Source: Synechococcus sp. PCC 6312 (GTDB taxonomy: Bacteria > Cyanobacteriota > Cyanobacteriia > Thermosynechococcales > Thermosynechococcaceae). Taken from it: a DNA stretch of 64,000 nt. Below the pieces are notes generated by a model, which ran no database searches, was not told where the DNA came from, and saw nothing but the letters and a program-made list of their open reading frames with translations. The position numbers and the translations under genes were made by a program. Location of the stretch: the NCBI RefSeq assembly GCF_000316685.1, contig NC_019680.1, positions 435,501-499,500 of the forward strand, given 5' to 3'. Shown one piece after another: positions 36,635 through 45,146 of this stretch; position 1 is the stretch's first letter, and each line of letters opens with the position of its first letter.

Positions 36635-39025
36635 ATGATCAGCCCATTATCGCCGCCCCTTGCATCTGGCTCAAATCTTCTCCAGGTGGTGAAAACGGCT
36701 GTTCAAACGATCACCCCCCAAGCCACCATGCACCAGGCCTTGCAACACATTCGGCGTGACCAAGGCAACTGCTTACCCGTAATTGACCCCATGAATGGGA
36801 TGTATCGGGGCCTGGTGACCGAGCGGGAACTGGTCAAAGCGATTGCTCACCCCCTACCCTTAGCAGAATTAACTGTAGCTGATGTCATGCGGGATGCCCA
36901 GACCCATCTCAACTTGGCAACCCTTGATCAGCCGATGCAGGTCTTGCACGCTTTTCGTCAGTTTCAGTGCAATGCTCTCCCCGTTGTCGATCCTCAAGGA
37001 CGGTTGCAGGGCATTCTCAATCGTCAAGACTTTCGGAATACCTTAGAACCCACAGATCTCCTGAAGTTGAAGCGGGCCGAGGAAGTTATGGTGTCGGACG
37101 TGCGGGTGATTAGCCCAACCCAATCTTTAGCAGAGGCGGCGGCCATCTTGGGGGCTGAAGAGATTAGCTGCTTGGTGGTGGTCAGGGAAGCAGAACCAGA
37201 TTATCCCCTGGGTATCCTCACGGATCAAGATATTCTCAACTACTATCAACAAACTCCCAATTCTGCGACTCTCCCGATCCAGGCCTGTATGAATGCGTCG
37301 GTGATTACCGCCCAAACCCAGGACTCCATTTGGCAGATTCATACCCTCATGGCTCAGCATCAAGTCCGGCGGATTGTGATTGTCAATGAACAGGGAAAGC
37401 TGGCCGGCCTGGTCACCCAAAGTAGTATTCTCTGGGCCATTGATAGCCAAGAAGCGGGCTGGATCATTCACCTGCTCCAAATCGAACTCCAGCAGGCCAC
37501 CAGCGAACTGCGCGCTTCCCTCAGCCAACACCAGGCCTTAACCGCCGCCATTACCCAACGGGAACTCCAGTACAACACGCTCCTGGGTCAACTCCCTGCG
37601 GTTATCTATCAACGCGGTTTGGAGCCAGACTGGAGGTTGATCTATACCAGTGACTATTGGGAAACTCTCAGCGGTTATCGGCCAGGCATGATTGGAGAAA
37701 TGGCCTCCCTGATTCTGCCAGAGGACTATGAGCGGGCCAAACTCCAAATTCAAAGCGCAATCCTCCAAAAGCAACCCTATGTCGTTGAATATCGCTGCCG
37801 CCATCGCAATGGAACCCTAATTTGGATTCAAGACCGGGGCCAGCGGGAACCCGATCAACCAATCCTGAGTGGAATTCTCCTGGATGTCACCGCCCAACGC
37901 CGCCAAGAAGAATTACTCCAACGCTATTTGCAACGGGAGTTACTCATCAGCACCATCAGTCAAAATATTCGCCGCTCTCTGGATTTAACCCAGGTGATGC
38001 AAAGTGCAGCCGATGATGTCCGCCAAATTCTCCAAACCGACCGGGTATTAGTTTTTCGTCTTTTGCCCAATGGCCTGGGGGTTGTCGAAGTTGAATCCCT
38101 GGCCCATCCTGAGCAGTCAATTCTCGGCCGGTTTATTCAGGATCCCTGCTTTTTAGACAACCTCAGTCGCAAACTTACATCGGGTTATACCGCCACCATC
38201 AGTGATAGCCACCAGGCCAAGCTGCATCCCTGCCATCGGGAACTTTTACTAAACCTAAATGTCCGGGCGAATTTAGTCGTCTCCATCCACCAAAATGAAC
38301 GAATTTGGGGGTTACTCATTGCCCATCAATGTCACAGTCCCCGGCTTTGGCTCACCGATGAGATTCTGTTATTACAACGGATTGGTGAAGCCTTAGCCAT
38401 TGCGGTCAATCAGGCCGAGCTTTATCAACAACTGGCCCAAGCCAATCAAGAACTCCAGCAACTCGTCTATGTAGATGGCTTAACCCAAATTGGGAATCGG
38501 CGACAGTTTACGGATATTTCCTTAGCAGAATGGCGACGGGCGGCCCGAGAGCAAACCCCCATCAGCCTAGTTTTAGTGGATATTGACTATTTCAAACTTT
38601 ATAACGACCACTACGGCCACCAACAGGGAGATGTCATCCTCTATCGGATTGCCCAACAATTGGCGGCAGGGTTACAACGGCCGGGGGACTTGGCCACGCG
38701 TTATGGCGGCGAGGAATTTGCCCTGATCTTGCCAGATACTCCAGAGGCCGGGGCTATCCAAGTGGTTGAACAAATCCAAGAAGCCATTGCAACCCTGGCC
38801 ATTCCCCACGCCGCTAGTTCAATCGCCCCCCACCTCACCCTCAGTTTTGGCATCGCAACCCTGATTCCCCAACCCACCCAGGCCCTCGACCTCTTACTGA
38901 CGGCGGCGGATCAAGCCCTCTATCAAGCTAAGGCCCAAGGACGTAACACCTATTGTATCCACACCCCCACGACAGGGGATATCCAAGGCCAGCCAGCCCC
39001 CCAGCCAGCCCAAAAACTGGAATAG
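36635..39025 (+). CDS. Light-sensing diguanylate cyclase: CBS x4 - PAS - cyanobacteriochrome GAF - GGEEF (SesA-like)
   Basis: 796 residues, cytoplasmic. Four CBS motifs (about 20-270, two Bateman pairs), a coiled segment, a PAS domain (about 315-420), a GAF domain (about 435-595) and a GGDEF domain (about 608-775). The GAF domain has the cyanobacteriochrome hallmark Cys-His at 533-534 (KLHPCHRELL) followed by VRANLVVSI and IWGLLIAHQC, plus DPCF at 503-506, which fits the second cysteine of DXCF-type photoreceptors (blue/green sensing). The GGEEF signature (691-695) is intact, and an RxxD product-inhibition site (682-685) lies five residues before it. It should make cyclic di-GMP under light control, as Thermosynechococcus SesA does. 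A co-directional gene follows after 89 bp. Confidence 0.85.
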   Translation: MISPLSPPLASGSNLLQVVKTAVQTITPQATMHQALQHIRRDQGNCLPVIDPMNGMYRGLVTERELVKAIAHPLPLAELTVADVMRDAQTHLNLATLDQPMQVLHAFRQFQCNALPVVDPQGRLQGILNRQDFRNTLEPTDLLKLKRAEEVMVSDVRVISPTQSLAEAAAILGAEEISCLVVVREAEPDYPLGILTDQDILNYYQQTPNSATLPIQACMNASVITAQTQDSIWQIHTLMAQHQVRRIVIVNEQGKLAGLVTQSSILWAIDSQEAGWIIHLLQIELQQATSELRASLSQHQALTAAITQRELQYNTLLGQLPAVIYQRGLEPDWRLIYTSDYWETLSGYRPGMIGEMASLILPEDYERAKLQIQSAILQKQPYVVEYRCRHRNGTLIWIQDRGQREPDQPILSGILLDVTAQRRQEELLQRYLQRELLISTISQNIRRSLDLTQVMQSAADDVRQILQTDRVLVFRLLPNGLGVVEVESLAHPEQSILGRFIQDPCFLDNLSRKLTSGYTATISDSHQAKLHPCHRELLLNLNVRANLVVSIHQNERIWGLLIAHQCHSPRLWLTDEILLLQRIGEALAIAVNQAELYQQLAQANQELQQLVYVDGLTQIGNRRQFTDISLAEWRRAAREQTPISLVLVDIDYFKLYNDHYGHQQGDVILYRIAQQLAAGLQRPGDLATRYGGEEFALILPDTPEAGAIQVVEQIQEAIATLAIPHAASSIAPHLTLSFGIATLIPQPTQALDLLLTAADQALYQAKAQGRNTYCIHTPTTGDIQGQPAPQPAQKLE

Positions 39026-39114
39026 TCTGCCCCAGTCTGGTCTGAAAAACCATGCTACGTTCTAACCACATAATTTTCTAAGTGTCATGGTGTGAACGGG
39101 ACAAGGGGCGGGCA

Positions 39115-41550
39115 ATGACCATCGCGACTGACTCTATCGGGATAAATAATCCCCAAGAATTAGCCCAAGTCTTGAGCCAAATCTTTGCCCCCCAAGCCAT
39201 AACGGCCCGCATTGCCTACCAACCGGATCGGTGGCGGATTTTATTAGAAGCGCCGGAGCCTCCCGATCGCCGCCAGTCCTTGCAAACATTACAAAAATTT
39301 TTTCAAACCGTTGCCCTACCTCCAGGCCTTGAAGTGTATGGACGAGAAGCGGGGGAAGAAGCACCGGCCTGGGGAGTCCGCATTCAGCCCAAAATAGCCA
39401 CCCCTGTTTCTTTAAGTCCAGTGGGCAAAGCCGCCCCCGCACCAGAGCCAGTCTGTTTAGTGAATCCTCTCACCGCAGTTCCCCAGGCCAAGGTTGAGCA
39501 AGATCCTGGGGTTGGCCTATTTGTTTCCAGCTTGGGCCTGTTATTTGCTCTCGCCACTGGCCTGTGGTGGTTATCCCCAACGACCTGGATTCAGTCGGCA
39601 CCTCCGGCCAATTCGACTCAAATCCGTGATCTAATCACCACCATTGCATCCGATGTTAACCGCCGTTATCCACTCCCATCCCCTCAGGTTGATCTAGTCC
39701 CGCCGCCCCCATTTCGAGGGAAAACTATCAATCAAGTTAGCTTGCCACCGGAGCATAAAGTTGTTGCCCTCACCTTTGATGATGGCCCAGATCAACCCCA
39801 AACCTTACAAGTTCTAAACATCCTCAAGGCACACAAGGCTAAGGCCACATTTTTTGTGATTGGCCGCAGCGTTCAGAAGTACCCCAACATTGCCGCCAAA
39901 ATTGTTGAGGAAGGACATACCATTGCTAACCACAGTTGGTCTCATCGGTATCAGCAATTTTCACCCCAAGCCGCCGCCACAGAATTTACGCGTACTGATC
40001 AGATCATCCAAGCGGTGACAGGAGTTAAGAATTACTGGTTTCGTCCGCCAGGGGGCCGCCTCAACAATGGCCTGGTGGACTATGCCAAAACCCAGCAACT
40101 CCCAATCTTAATGTGGTCGGTGGATTCGCGGGATTGGCAACCCGGCCGTTCTCCTGCCCAAATCAAAGCCGCTGTCCTCCAGCAAACCCGGCCGGGGGGG
40201 ATTGTCTTGCTTCATGATGGCGGTGGCCCCAGACAGGCGATGATCCAGGCCCTGCCAGGGATTCTAACCGTCCTTAAAAAACAGGGTTATGAGTTTGTGA
40301 CGATTCCCCAACTTCTGCATCTAAAACAGGAGAGTCTTGACCCCACTCCCCCACCCCCAGCCTGGCTTGGCTTACACTCCATCACCCAGGTAATTGCTGC
40401 CCATAGTCAACTGAGTCAAGAGCAAGCCACTTTATATCAATCCCTTGTTAATGCCTCTCCAATTGCTATTGATGAACGGGAAACCTTGGCTGCTAAATAC
40501 CAAACTACTCAGCAAGCAGTCCGTTGGGTGAGTCAACGCCTCAGTATGGAGCAACAAGCACAGCAATCTTGGGATCAAGCTCTTAACTTTAGCCAGGCAG
40601 CCATGAACGCGGTGCAAAGGGGACAACTGAAGCAGGCTAAGGATAGTTGGCAACAGACTATTGCAACCCTCAAGACTGTTCCCCATCAGTCTCTTATGTT
40701 TTCCCAGGCCCAGGCCAAAACAGAAGATTCTCAACAGCAGTTGCAACGGGTTCAGCATCAATTTGCACAACAGCAATCAAGATTTTTAATTCCCCTCGCC
40801 AAAAGTGCTGGTCTCAGCAACAATGCCGCCGTTAGTTTATGCAGCCCCAATGGCCAATGCTACTCACTCCGGGGGGATATTGTTCCAGATAGTGCCGCCA
40901 GTCTGATTAAACTTCCCTTAGCAGTTGTTACTTTACATTGGGCCCAAGAACATCAGTATTCTCTAGAGCATCCCTTCGCCATTCAGCCCCAGAATAATAC
41001 CGAAGATGCCTCCATCATCCGGGTTGGGCAACGTTATCCTCTGAAAACCGTGATTGGTCAAATGATTAGCCGCAGTAGTAATATTGCCCCCAATCAACTC
41101 ATGGATACTTTGGGTTGGGACTATATCAACCGAGTCATGCAGGGGTATGGATTTAAGACCATTAAAATTTATTCAAAATTGGTTGGCCAAAGTCGGCAGC
41201 CTGCGAACCTAGGACGACAATCCAACGGTAGCAGTATGCAGGAACTCAGCCAGTTGATGGGCAAAATCTACCAAAACCAACTGCCCCATGCCCCGTTCCT
41301 CCAAACAGTCCTAGCCCAGCAAACTGACCGAGAGATTGGCTTTAAGGCCTTGAAAAGTACCCAGGCCGAGTGGATCGGGGAAAAAACAGGACAAAATTCC
41401 TTGGTCTTGGGGACGGTCTTGGCCTTCAAAGTTAAGGGGGAAATTTATACCCTAGCCATTATGGATCGCAATCAAGTCGGCCTATCCGCGCTACAAAATG
41501 CGATTCGCAACATCGTCAACTATGCCACGACCCACAATCTCCGTTCCTAG
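39115..41550 (+). CDS. Membrane-anchored polysaccharide deacetylase fused to a class A beta-lactamase-like domain
   Basis: 811 residues from ATG 39115. A cytoplasmic N-terminal domain (1-110, I do not recognise it) and one membrane segment (about 134-153) are followed by a NodB deacetylase domain (about 214-400). That domain has TFDDGP (D222, D223), HSWSH (H273, H277), RPPGG, DSRDW and VLLHDG. A Gln-rich helical linker (about 430-555) leads to a beta-lactamase/serine-hydrolase domain (560-811) with SLIK (S596, K599), SSN (654-656) and KTG (757-759). Both halves keep full catalytic sets. Expected outside the membrane, acting on peptidoglycan or surface glycan; the fusion is unusual. Probably co-transcribed with the diguanylate cyclase. 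Confidence 0.85.
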   Translation: MTIATDSIGINNPQELAQVLSQIFAPQAITARIAYQPDRWRILLEAPEPPDRRQSLQTLQKFFQTVALPPGLEVYGREAGEEAPAWGVRIQPKIATPVSLSPVGKAAPAPEPVCLVNPLTAVPQAKVEQDPGVGLFVSSLGLLFALATGLWWLSPTTWIQSAPPANSTQIRDLITTIASDVNRRYPLPSPQVDLVPPPPFRGKTINQVSLPPEHKVVALTFDDGPDQPQTLQVLNILKAHKAKATFFVIGRSVQKYPNIAAKIVEEGHTIANHSWSHRYQQFSPQAAATEFTRTDQIIQAVTGVKNYWFRPPGGRLNNGLVDYAKTQQLPILMWSVDSRDWQPGRSPAQIKAAVLQQTRPGGIVLLHDGGGPRQAMIQALPGILTVLKKQGYEFVTIPQLLHLKQESLDPTPPPPAWLGLHSITQVIAAHSQLSQEQATLYQSLVNASPIAIDERETLAAKYQTTQQAVRWVSQRLSMEQQAQQSWDQALNFSQAAMNAVQRGQLKQAKDSWQQTIATLKTVPHQSLMFSQAQAKTEDSQQQLQRVQHQFAQQQSRFLIPLAKSAGLSNNAAVSLCSPNGQCYSLRGDIVPDSAASLIKLPLAVVTLHWAQEHQYSLEHPFAIQPQNNTEDASIIRVGQRYPLKTVIGQMISRSSNIAPNQLMDTLGWDYINRVMQGYGFKTIKIYSKLVGQSRQPANLGRQSNGSSMQELSQLMGKIYQNQLPHAPFLQTVLAQQTDREIGFKALKSTQAEWIGEKTGQNSLVLGTVLAFKVKGEIYTLAIMDRNQVGLSALQNAIRNIVNYATTHNLRS

Positions 41551-41637
41551 AACAGTTCATTCCTGTGGCAACTGTCAAGGGGCAGATTTGCAACAATCCC
41601 TTATAATCGTCATGATACGAGGTGACTTAGGAGTATC

Positions 41638-41655
41638 TGCGGGAGAAAAACATGG
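41638..41655 (+). promoter_or_regulatory. Ribosome-binding site of the YaaW gene
   Basis: GGGAG at 41641-41645 lies 6 bp before the ATG at 41652 and supports that start. Confidence 0.55.
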
Positions 41656-42428
41656 ATGAACTCAGGGCAGCCCTCGAGTTAGCCACGGAGCAGGAACTCC
41701 AAGAGTTGACCGAAATTCTATTCCAACGCAAACTAAATCCCTGGGATTACTTTCATACCCCCGACCCGATTACTGTCCAAGCCCAAGATCGCGACTGCTG
41801 GTTAGATGCCATTGAGCAACGATTCCGCTTTCTGGCCGCCGATGGTATGACGGTTCTCAAAGGTCAAAGCCAAACGATCAGTTATCGGCAAACCTTAATG
41901 CGCGTCTGTCGGTATCTCAAGATTCCCTTTCGCCCCAGTTGGACAACCTCAGAATTGGAATCGGAAATTTTTCTCGCCCTCTTGCAACGGATGTGGGCCA
42001 AACTTCCAGACCAAGACCGTCAAGTGATGAGTAAGGAAGTCCAAAAGTCCTTGCCCCAACTGGCCCAGCACCCAGACTTTACCCTCCAAAATATTCGCCT
42101 CTTACTGGAAGGCAGTGCAGCCATTGCCATGAGTTCGCTGATGCGGCGGTTAATTGTCCAACAGGTCACACGCCAATTTGCCCTCCAACTCACCGGCCAG
42201 CAATTTACCCGGGGACTCTTTTCTGCTCAGGGGGCCACTTTAGGAATAACTCGCTTTGCCGTTGCCCGCAGTGCCCTGGTGTGTTTTAGTACTGCCCTTT
42301 GGATTTGGTTCATTGCGGATCTCGGGTGGCGGGCCATTGCAACCAACTATGGGCGGATTATTCCGACAATTTTTACCATTGCCCAAATTCGCTTGACCCG
42401 TGGGGAAGAGTGGCTACCGGCCTATTAG
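41652..42428 (+). CDS. YaaW family protein
   Basis: 258 residues. The N-terminal helical part (ELRAALELATEQELQELTEILFQRKLNPWDY) and the C-terminal hydrophobic region match the YaaW family, which is found in cyanobacteria and enterobacteria with no settled function. About two membrane-prone stretches lie near the C-terminus (ARSALVCFSTALWIWFIADLGW). Preceded by a good ribosome-binding site. Confidence 0.75.
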   Translation: MDELRAALELATEQELQELTEILFQRKLNPWDYFHTPDPITVQAQDRDCWLDAIEQRFRFLAADGMTVLKGQSQTISYRQTLMRVCRYLKIPFRPSWTTSELESEIFLALLQRMWAKLPDQDRQVMSKEVQKSLPQLAQHPDFTLQNIRLLLEGSAAIAMSSLMRRLIVQQVTRQFALQLTGQQFTRGLFSAQGATLGITRFAVARSALVCFSTALWIWFIADLGWRAIATNYGRIIPTIFTIAQIRLTRGEEWLPAY

Positions 42429-42503
42429 GGAACTTTGACCCAGGTTTTTAAGGTTCTCGTGACTCGATTCAGTCCGCGTCCGGTCAGAGCCTATGAGTGA
42501 CCC

Positions 42504-43103
42504 TTGATGGTAGATTTACCCTCCCTCTTCCAGGCCATTGATCGGGCCATGGATCGGGCGATTGATTCCCGGAGTTCCCGTTACGGACGACTCTTGATCT
42601 GGCAGAACGGGGATCATCCTCTTGCCCAGCAACGTTTATCGGATTCTTGCAGATGTCTATGGAAGAGAAAGCATCCCTATCTGTTTAAGGCCAAAACCTT
42701 TGATTTATAGCGTTACGCAGCCTGTTCTGAGAGATTCGAAATCTTCAAAAGACTGTCCGTAAAGCATTGTCTGACTTGTCCCCATAGGAGTCCTAAAGAA
42801 GTAGCACTATAGCCGGTGATTGAGTCAAAAGTGGTGTGGATACAGTCTGAACTAGCTCTGATTCAGAAAAGAATTATTATGAATATGCAGGGCGGGATTT
42901 CTGGGTTTTCATTTCTGGTGATGATAATTTGTATGCCGAAATGATCCAGCCGATTGACCAGGAAGCTTGCCAAAAAGATGAGCTATTTCAGAAAGCTTAT
43001 GCGGTCAAGGTGAATCAGATGACTCAAGAGTTTATGCAAATATTGATGGTCGATCATCAATCATCAGATAGACTGGCTCAAGCTAGCAAATTTTTTTCTC
43101 AGT
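42504..43103 (+). pseudogene. Remnant of a PmeII-like type II restriction endonuclease gene
   Basis: A 68-codon ORF (42504-42710) ends in KRKHPYLFKAK, a motif near the N-terminus of PmeII-type restriction endonucleases. After about 150 bp of non-coding sequence, an open stretch (about 42866-43103) encodes the C-terminal end of the same family: YYEYAGRDFWVFISGDDNLY, then AYAVKVNQMTQEFM. The middle, including the catalytic core, is missing. A short dispersed repeat (42706) lies exactly at the break. The first about 45 codons of the ORF (MVDLPSLFQAIDRAMDRAID) are unrelated and unrecognised. No methyltransferase gene accompanies it. Confidence 0.65.
42706..42746 (+). repeat. Dispersed repeat, copy 1
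   Basis: About 40 bp beginning TATAGCGTTACGC and continuing through GTTCTGA to AATCTTC. It matches 58478-58516 apart from small gaps. It provides the stop codon of the truncated restriction-gene fragment and may mark the end of a lost insertion. Confidence 0.5.
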
Positions 43104-43121
43104 GAAATGCGAGTGCTTAAA

Positions 43122-45026
43122 ATGTCTCAACCGGCCTGGCAAGATTCCTTTGATGTGATTGTGGTTGGGGCTGGCCATGCTGGCTGTGAAGCGGCTCTGG
43201 CAACAGCGCGTTTGGGCTGTAAAACCCTTCTCTTAACCCTCAACCTCGATAAAGTTGCTTGGCAACCTTGTAATCCAGCCGTGGGAGGGCCAGCCAAGTC
43301 CCAACTGGTGCATGAAGTGGATGCCTTGGGGGGCGAAATTGGGCGGATGACAGATCGTACCTATCTGCAAAAGCGCCTTTTGAATAATTCTCGCGGGCCA
43401 GCGGTCTGGGCATTACGGGCACAAACCGATAAACGGGAATATGCGGCTCTGATGAAGCAAATTGTCGAAAATGAACCCAACCTCTTAGTCCGCGAGGGGA
43501 TGGTGACGGATCTAGTCCTTGGCCCCAATGATGAGATTCAAGGGGTGCAAACCTATTTTGGGGTCGCCTTTGGTTGCCAGGCCGTGGTTTTAACAACCGG
43601 AACCTTTCTCGGTGGGCGCATCTGGGTCGGGAATAAATCCATGGCAGCGGGCCGGGCCGGGGAATTTGCGGCAGAGGGACTGACGGATACCCTAAAAAAC
43701 CTGGGCTTTGAAATTGGGCGATTGAAAACCGGAACTCCAGCGCGGGTGGATAAACGCTCCGTTGACTATGACCAGATGGAAGCACAACCCCCAGATGATC
43801 AGGTGCGCTGGTTTAGTTTTGACCCCCAGGCCTGGATCGAGCGGGAACAACTCAACTGCTATCTGACCCACACCACGGCAGCCACCCACCAACTGATTCG
43901 GGATAACTTGCACTTAACGCCAGTGTATGGGGGTTGGGTCGATGCCAAAGGCCCGCGCTATTGCCCGAGTATTGAAGATAAAATTGTCCGTTTTGCCGAT
44001 AAAGCCAGTCATCAAATTTTCATTGAACCAGAAGGGCGGGATACCCCAGAACTGTATATTCAAGGCTTTTCCACCGGACTTCCTGAAAATTTGCAGTTAG
44101 AGCTTTTAAGGACACTTCCAGGCCTGGAACATTGCATCATGTTGCGCCCGGCCTATGCTGTGGAATACGACTATTTACCCGCAACCCAGTGCTACCCAAC
44201 CTTAATGACGAAAAAAATTAACGGCCTGTTTTGTGCGGGACAAATTAACGGCACCACGGGCTATGAAGAAGCAGCGGCCCAGGGATTAGTGGCAGGAATT
44301 AATGCCGCGAGATTGGCTAAAGGACAAGACTCGGTGATTTTTTCCCGTGAACAAAGCTATCTTGGCACGTTAATTGATGATCTCTGTACGAAAGACTTGC
44401 GAGAACCCTATCGGATGTTGACCAGCCGCTCGGAATATCGCTTGATTTTGCGCTCGGATAATGCTGATCAACGGTTAACGCCCCTCGGCCGGGAGATTGG
44501 TTTAATTGATGATCGTCGCTGGGACATTTACCAAGCCAAACAAACCCAAATGCGGGCCGAAACCCAACGCCTCGAACAAACCCGGATTAAAGAGCAAAGC
44601 CCCGCGGGACAAGCCATTACCCAGGCCACGGGTTCCGCCATTAAAGGTTCAATGACCCTAGCAGAATTACTCCGGCGGTCGGGATTTCACTATCAGGATT
44701 TAGAACGGTATGGCCTGGGAGATGTCACGTTGGATCGGGCGGTGAAAGAAGGGGTGGAAATTGCGATTAAATATGCCGGATATATTGAGCGCCAACAACG
44801 GCAAATTGATCATGTGGCCCGCCAAGAAAACCGCAAACTTCCCCCAGATTTGGACTATAACCAGATTGAAACCCTAGCCAAAGAGTCACGGGAAAAATTA
44901 ATGCAGGTGCGGCCCCTCACCATTGGCCAGGCCAGTCGGATTGGTGGCGTTAACCCAGCCGATATTAATGCCCTCTTGTTGTACTTAGAAGTGCAGGCGG
45001 CTCGCAAAGAACTGGTTTTGTTATGA
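43122..45026 (+). CDS. mnmG: tRNA uridine-5-carboxymethylaminomethyl modification enzyme MnmG (GidA)
   Basis: 634 residues from ATG 43122 ([18 protein letters not shown]); ATG 43107 is an alternative. MnmG is an FAD enzyme that, with MnmE, modifies the wobble uridine of certain tRNAs. Dinucleotide-binding [12 protein letters not shown], the family signature [11 protein letters not shown], a second Cys region [19 protein letters not shown]-like (written [15 protein letters not shown]), and the C-terminal helical domain (YAGYIERQQ). Full length and highly conserved. It starts 18 bp after the restriction-gene remnant. Confidence 0.96.
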   Translation: MSQPAWQDSFDVIVVGAGHAGCEAALATARLGCKTLLLTLNLDKVAWQPCNPAVGGPAKSQLVHEVDALGGEIGRMTDRTYLQKRLLNNSRGPAVWALRAQTDKREYAALMKQIVENEPNLLVREGMVTDLVLGPNDEIQGVQTYFGVAFGCQAVVLTTGTFLGGRIWVGNKSMAAGRAGEFAAEGLTDTLKNLGFEIGRLKTGTPARVDKRSVDYDQMEAQPPDDQVRWFSFDPQAWIEREQLNCYLTHTTAATHQLIRDNLHLTPVYGGWVDAKGPRYCPSIEDKIVRFADKASHQIFIEPEGRDTPELYIQGFSTGLPENLQLELLRTLPGLEHCIMLRPAYAVEYDYLPATQCYPTLMTKKINGLFCAGQINGTTGYEEAAAQGLVAGINAARLAKGQDSVIFSREQSYLGTLIDDLCTKDLREPYRMLTSRSEYRLILRSDNADQRLTPLGREIGLIDDRRWDIYQAKQTQMRAETQRLEQTRIKEQSPAGQAITQATGSAIKGSMTLAELLRRSGFHYQDLERYGLGDVTLDRAVKEGVEIAIKYAGYIERQQRQIDHVARQENRKLPPDLDYNQIETLAKESREKLMQVRPLTIGQASRIGGVNPADINALLLYLEVQAARKELVLL

Positions 45027-45146
45027 GGTGATGCGGGGTTAGCCTCCTGGGAGCAAACTTGTTACCTTAGATGCCTCAGCCCCTCCCGAAATTCAAGCCG
45101 CAGCCGTGTTCCAATTGTGAATTTTTCCCACTCATCGGTAAACTTT

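Noticed and set aside
43240-43913. Long antisense ORFs opposite mnmG
   Set aside because: Shadows of a strongly conserved gene; their products have no family features.
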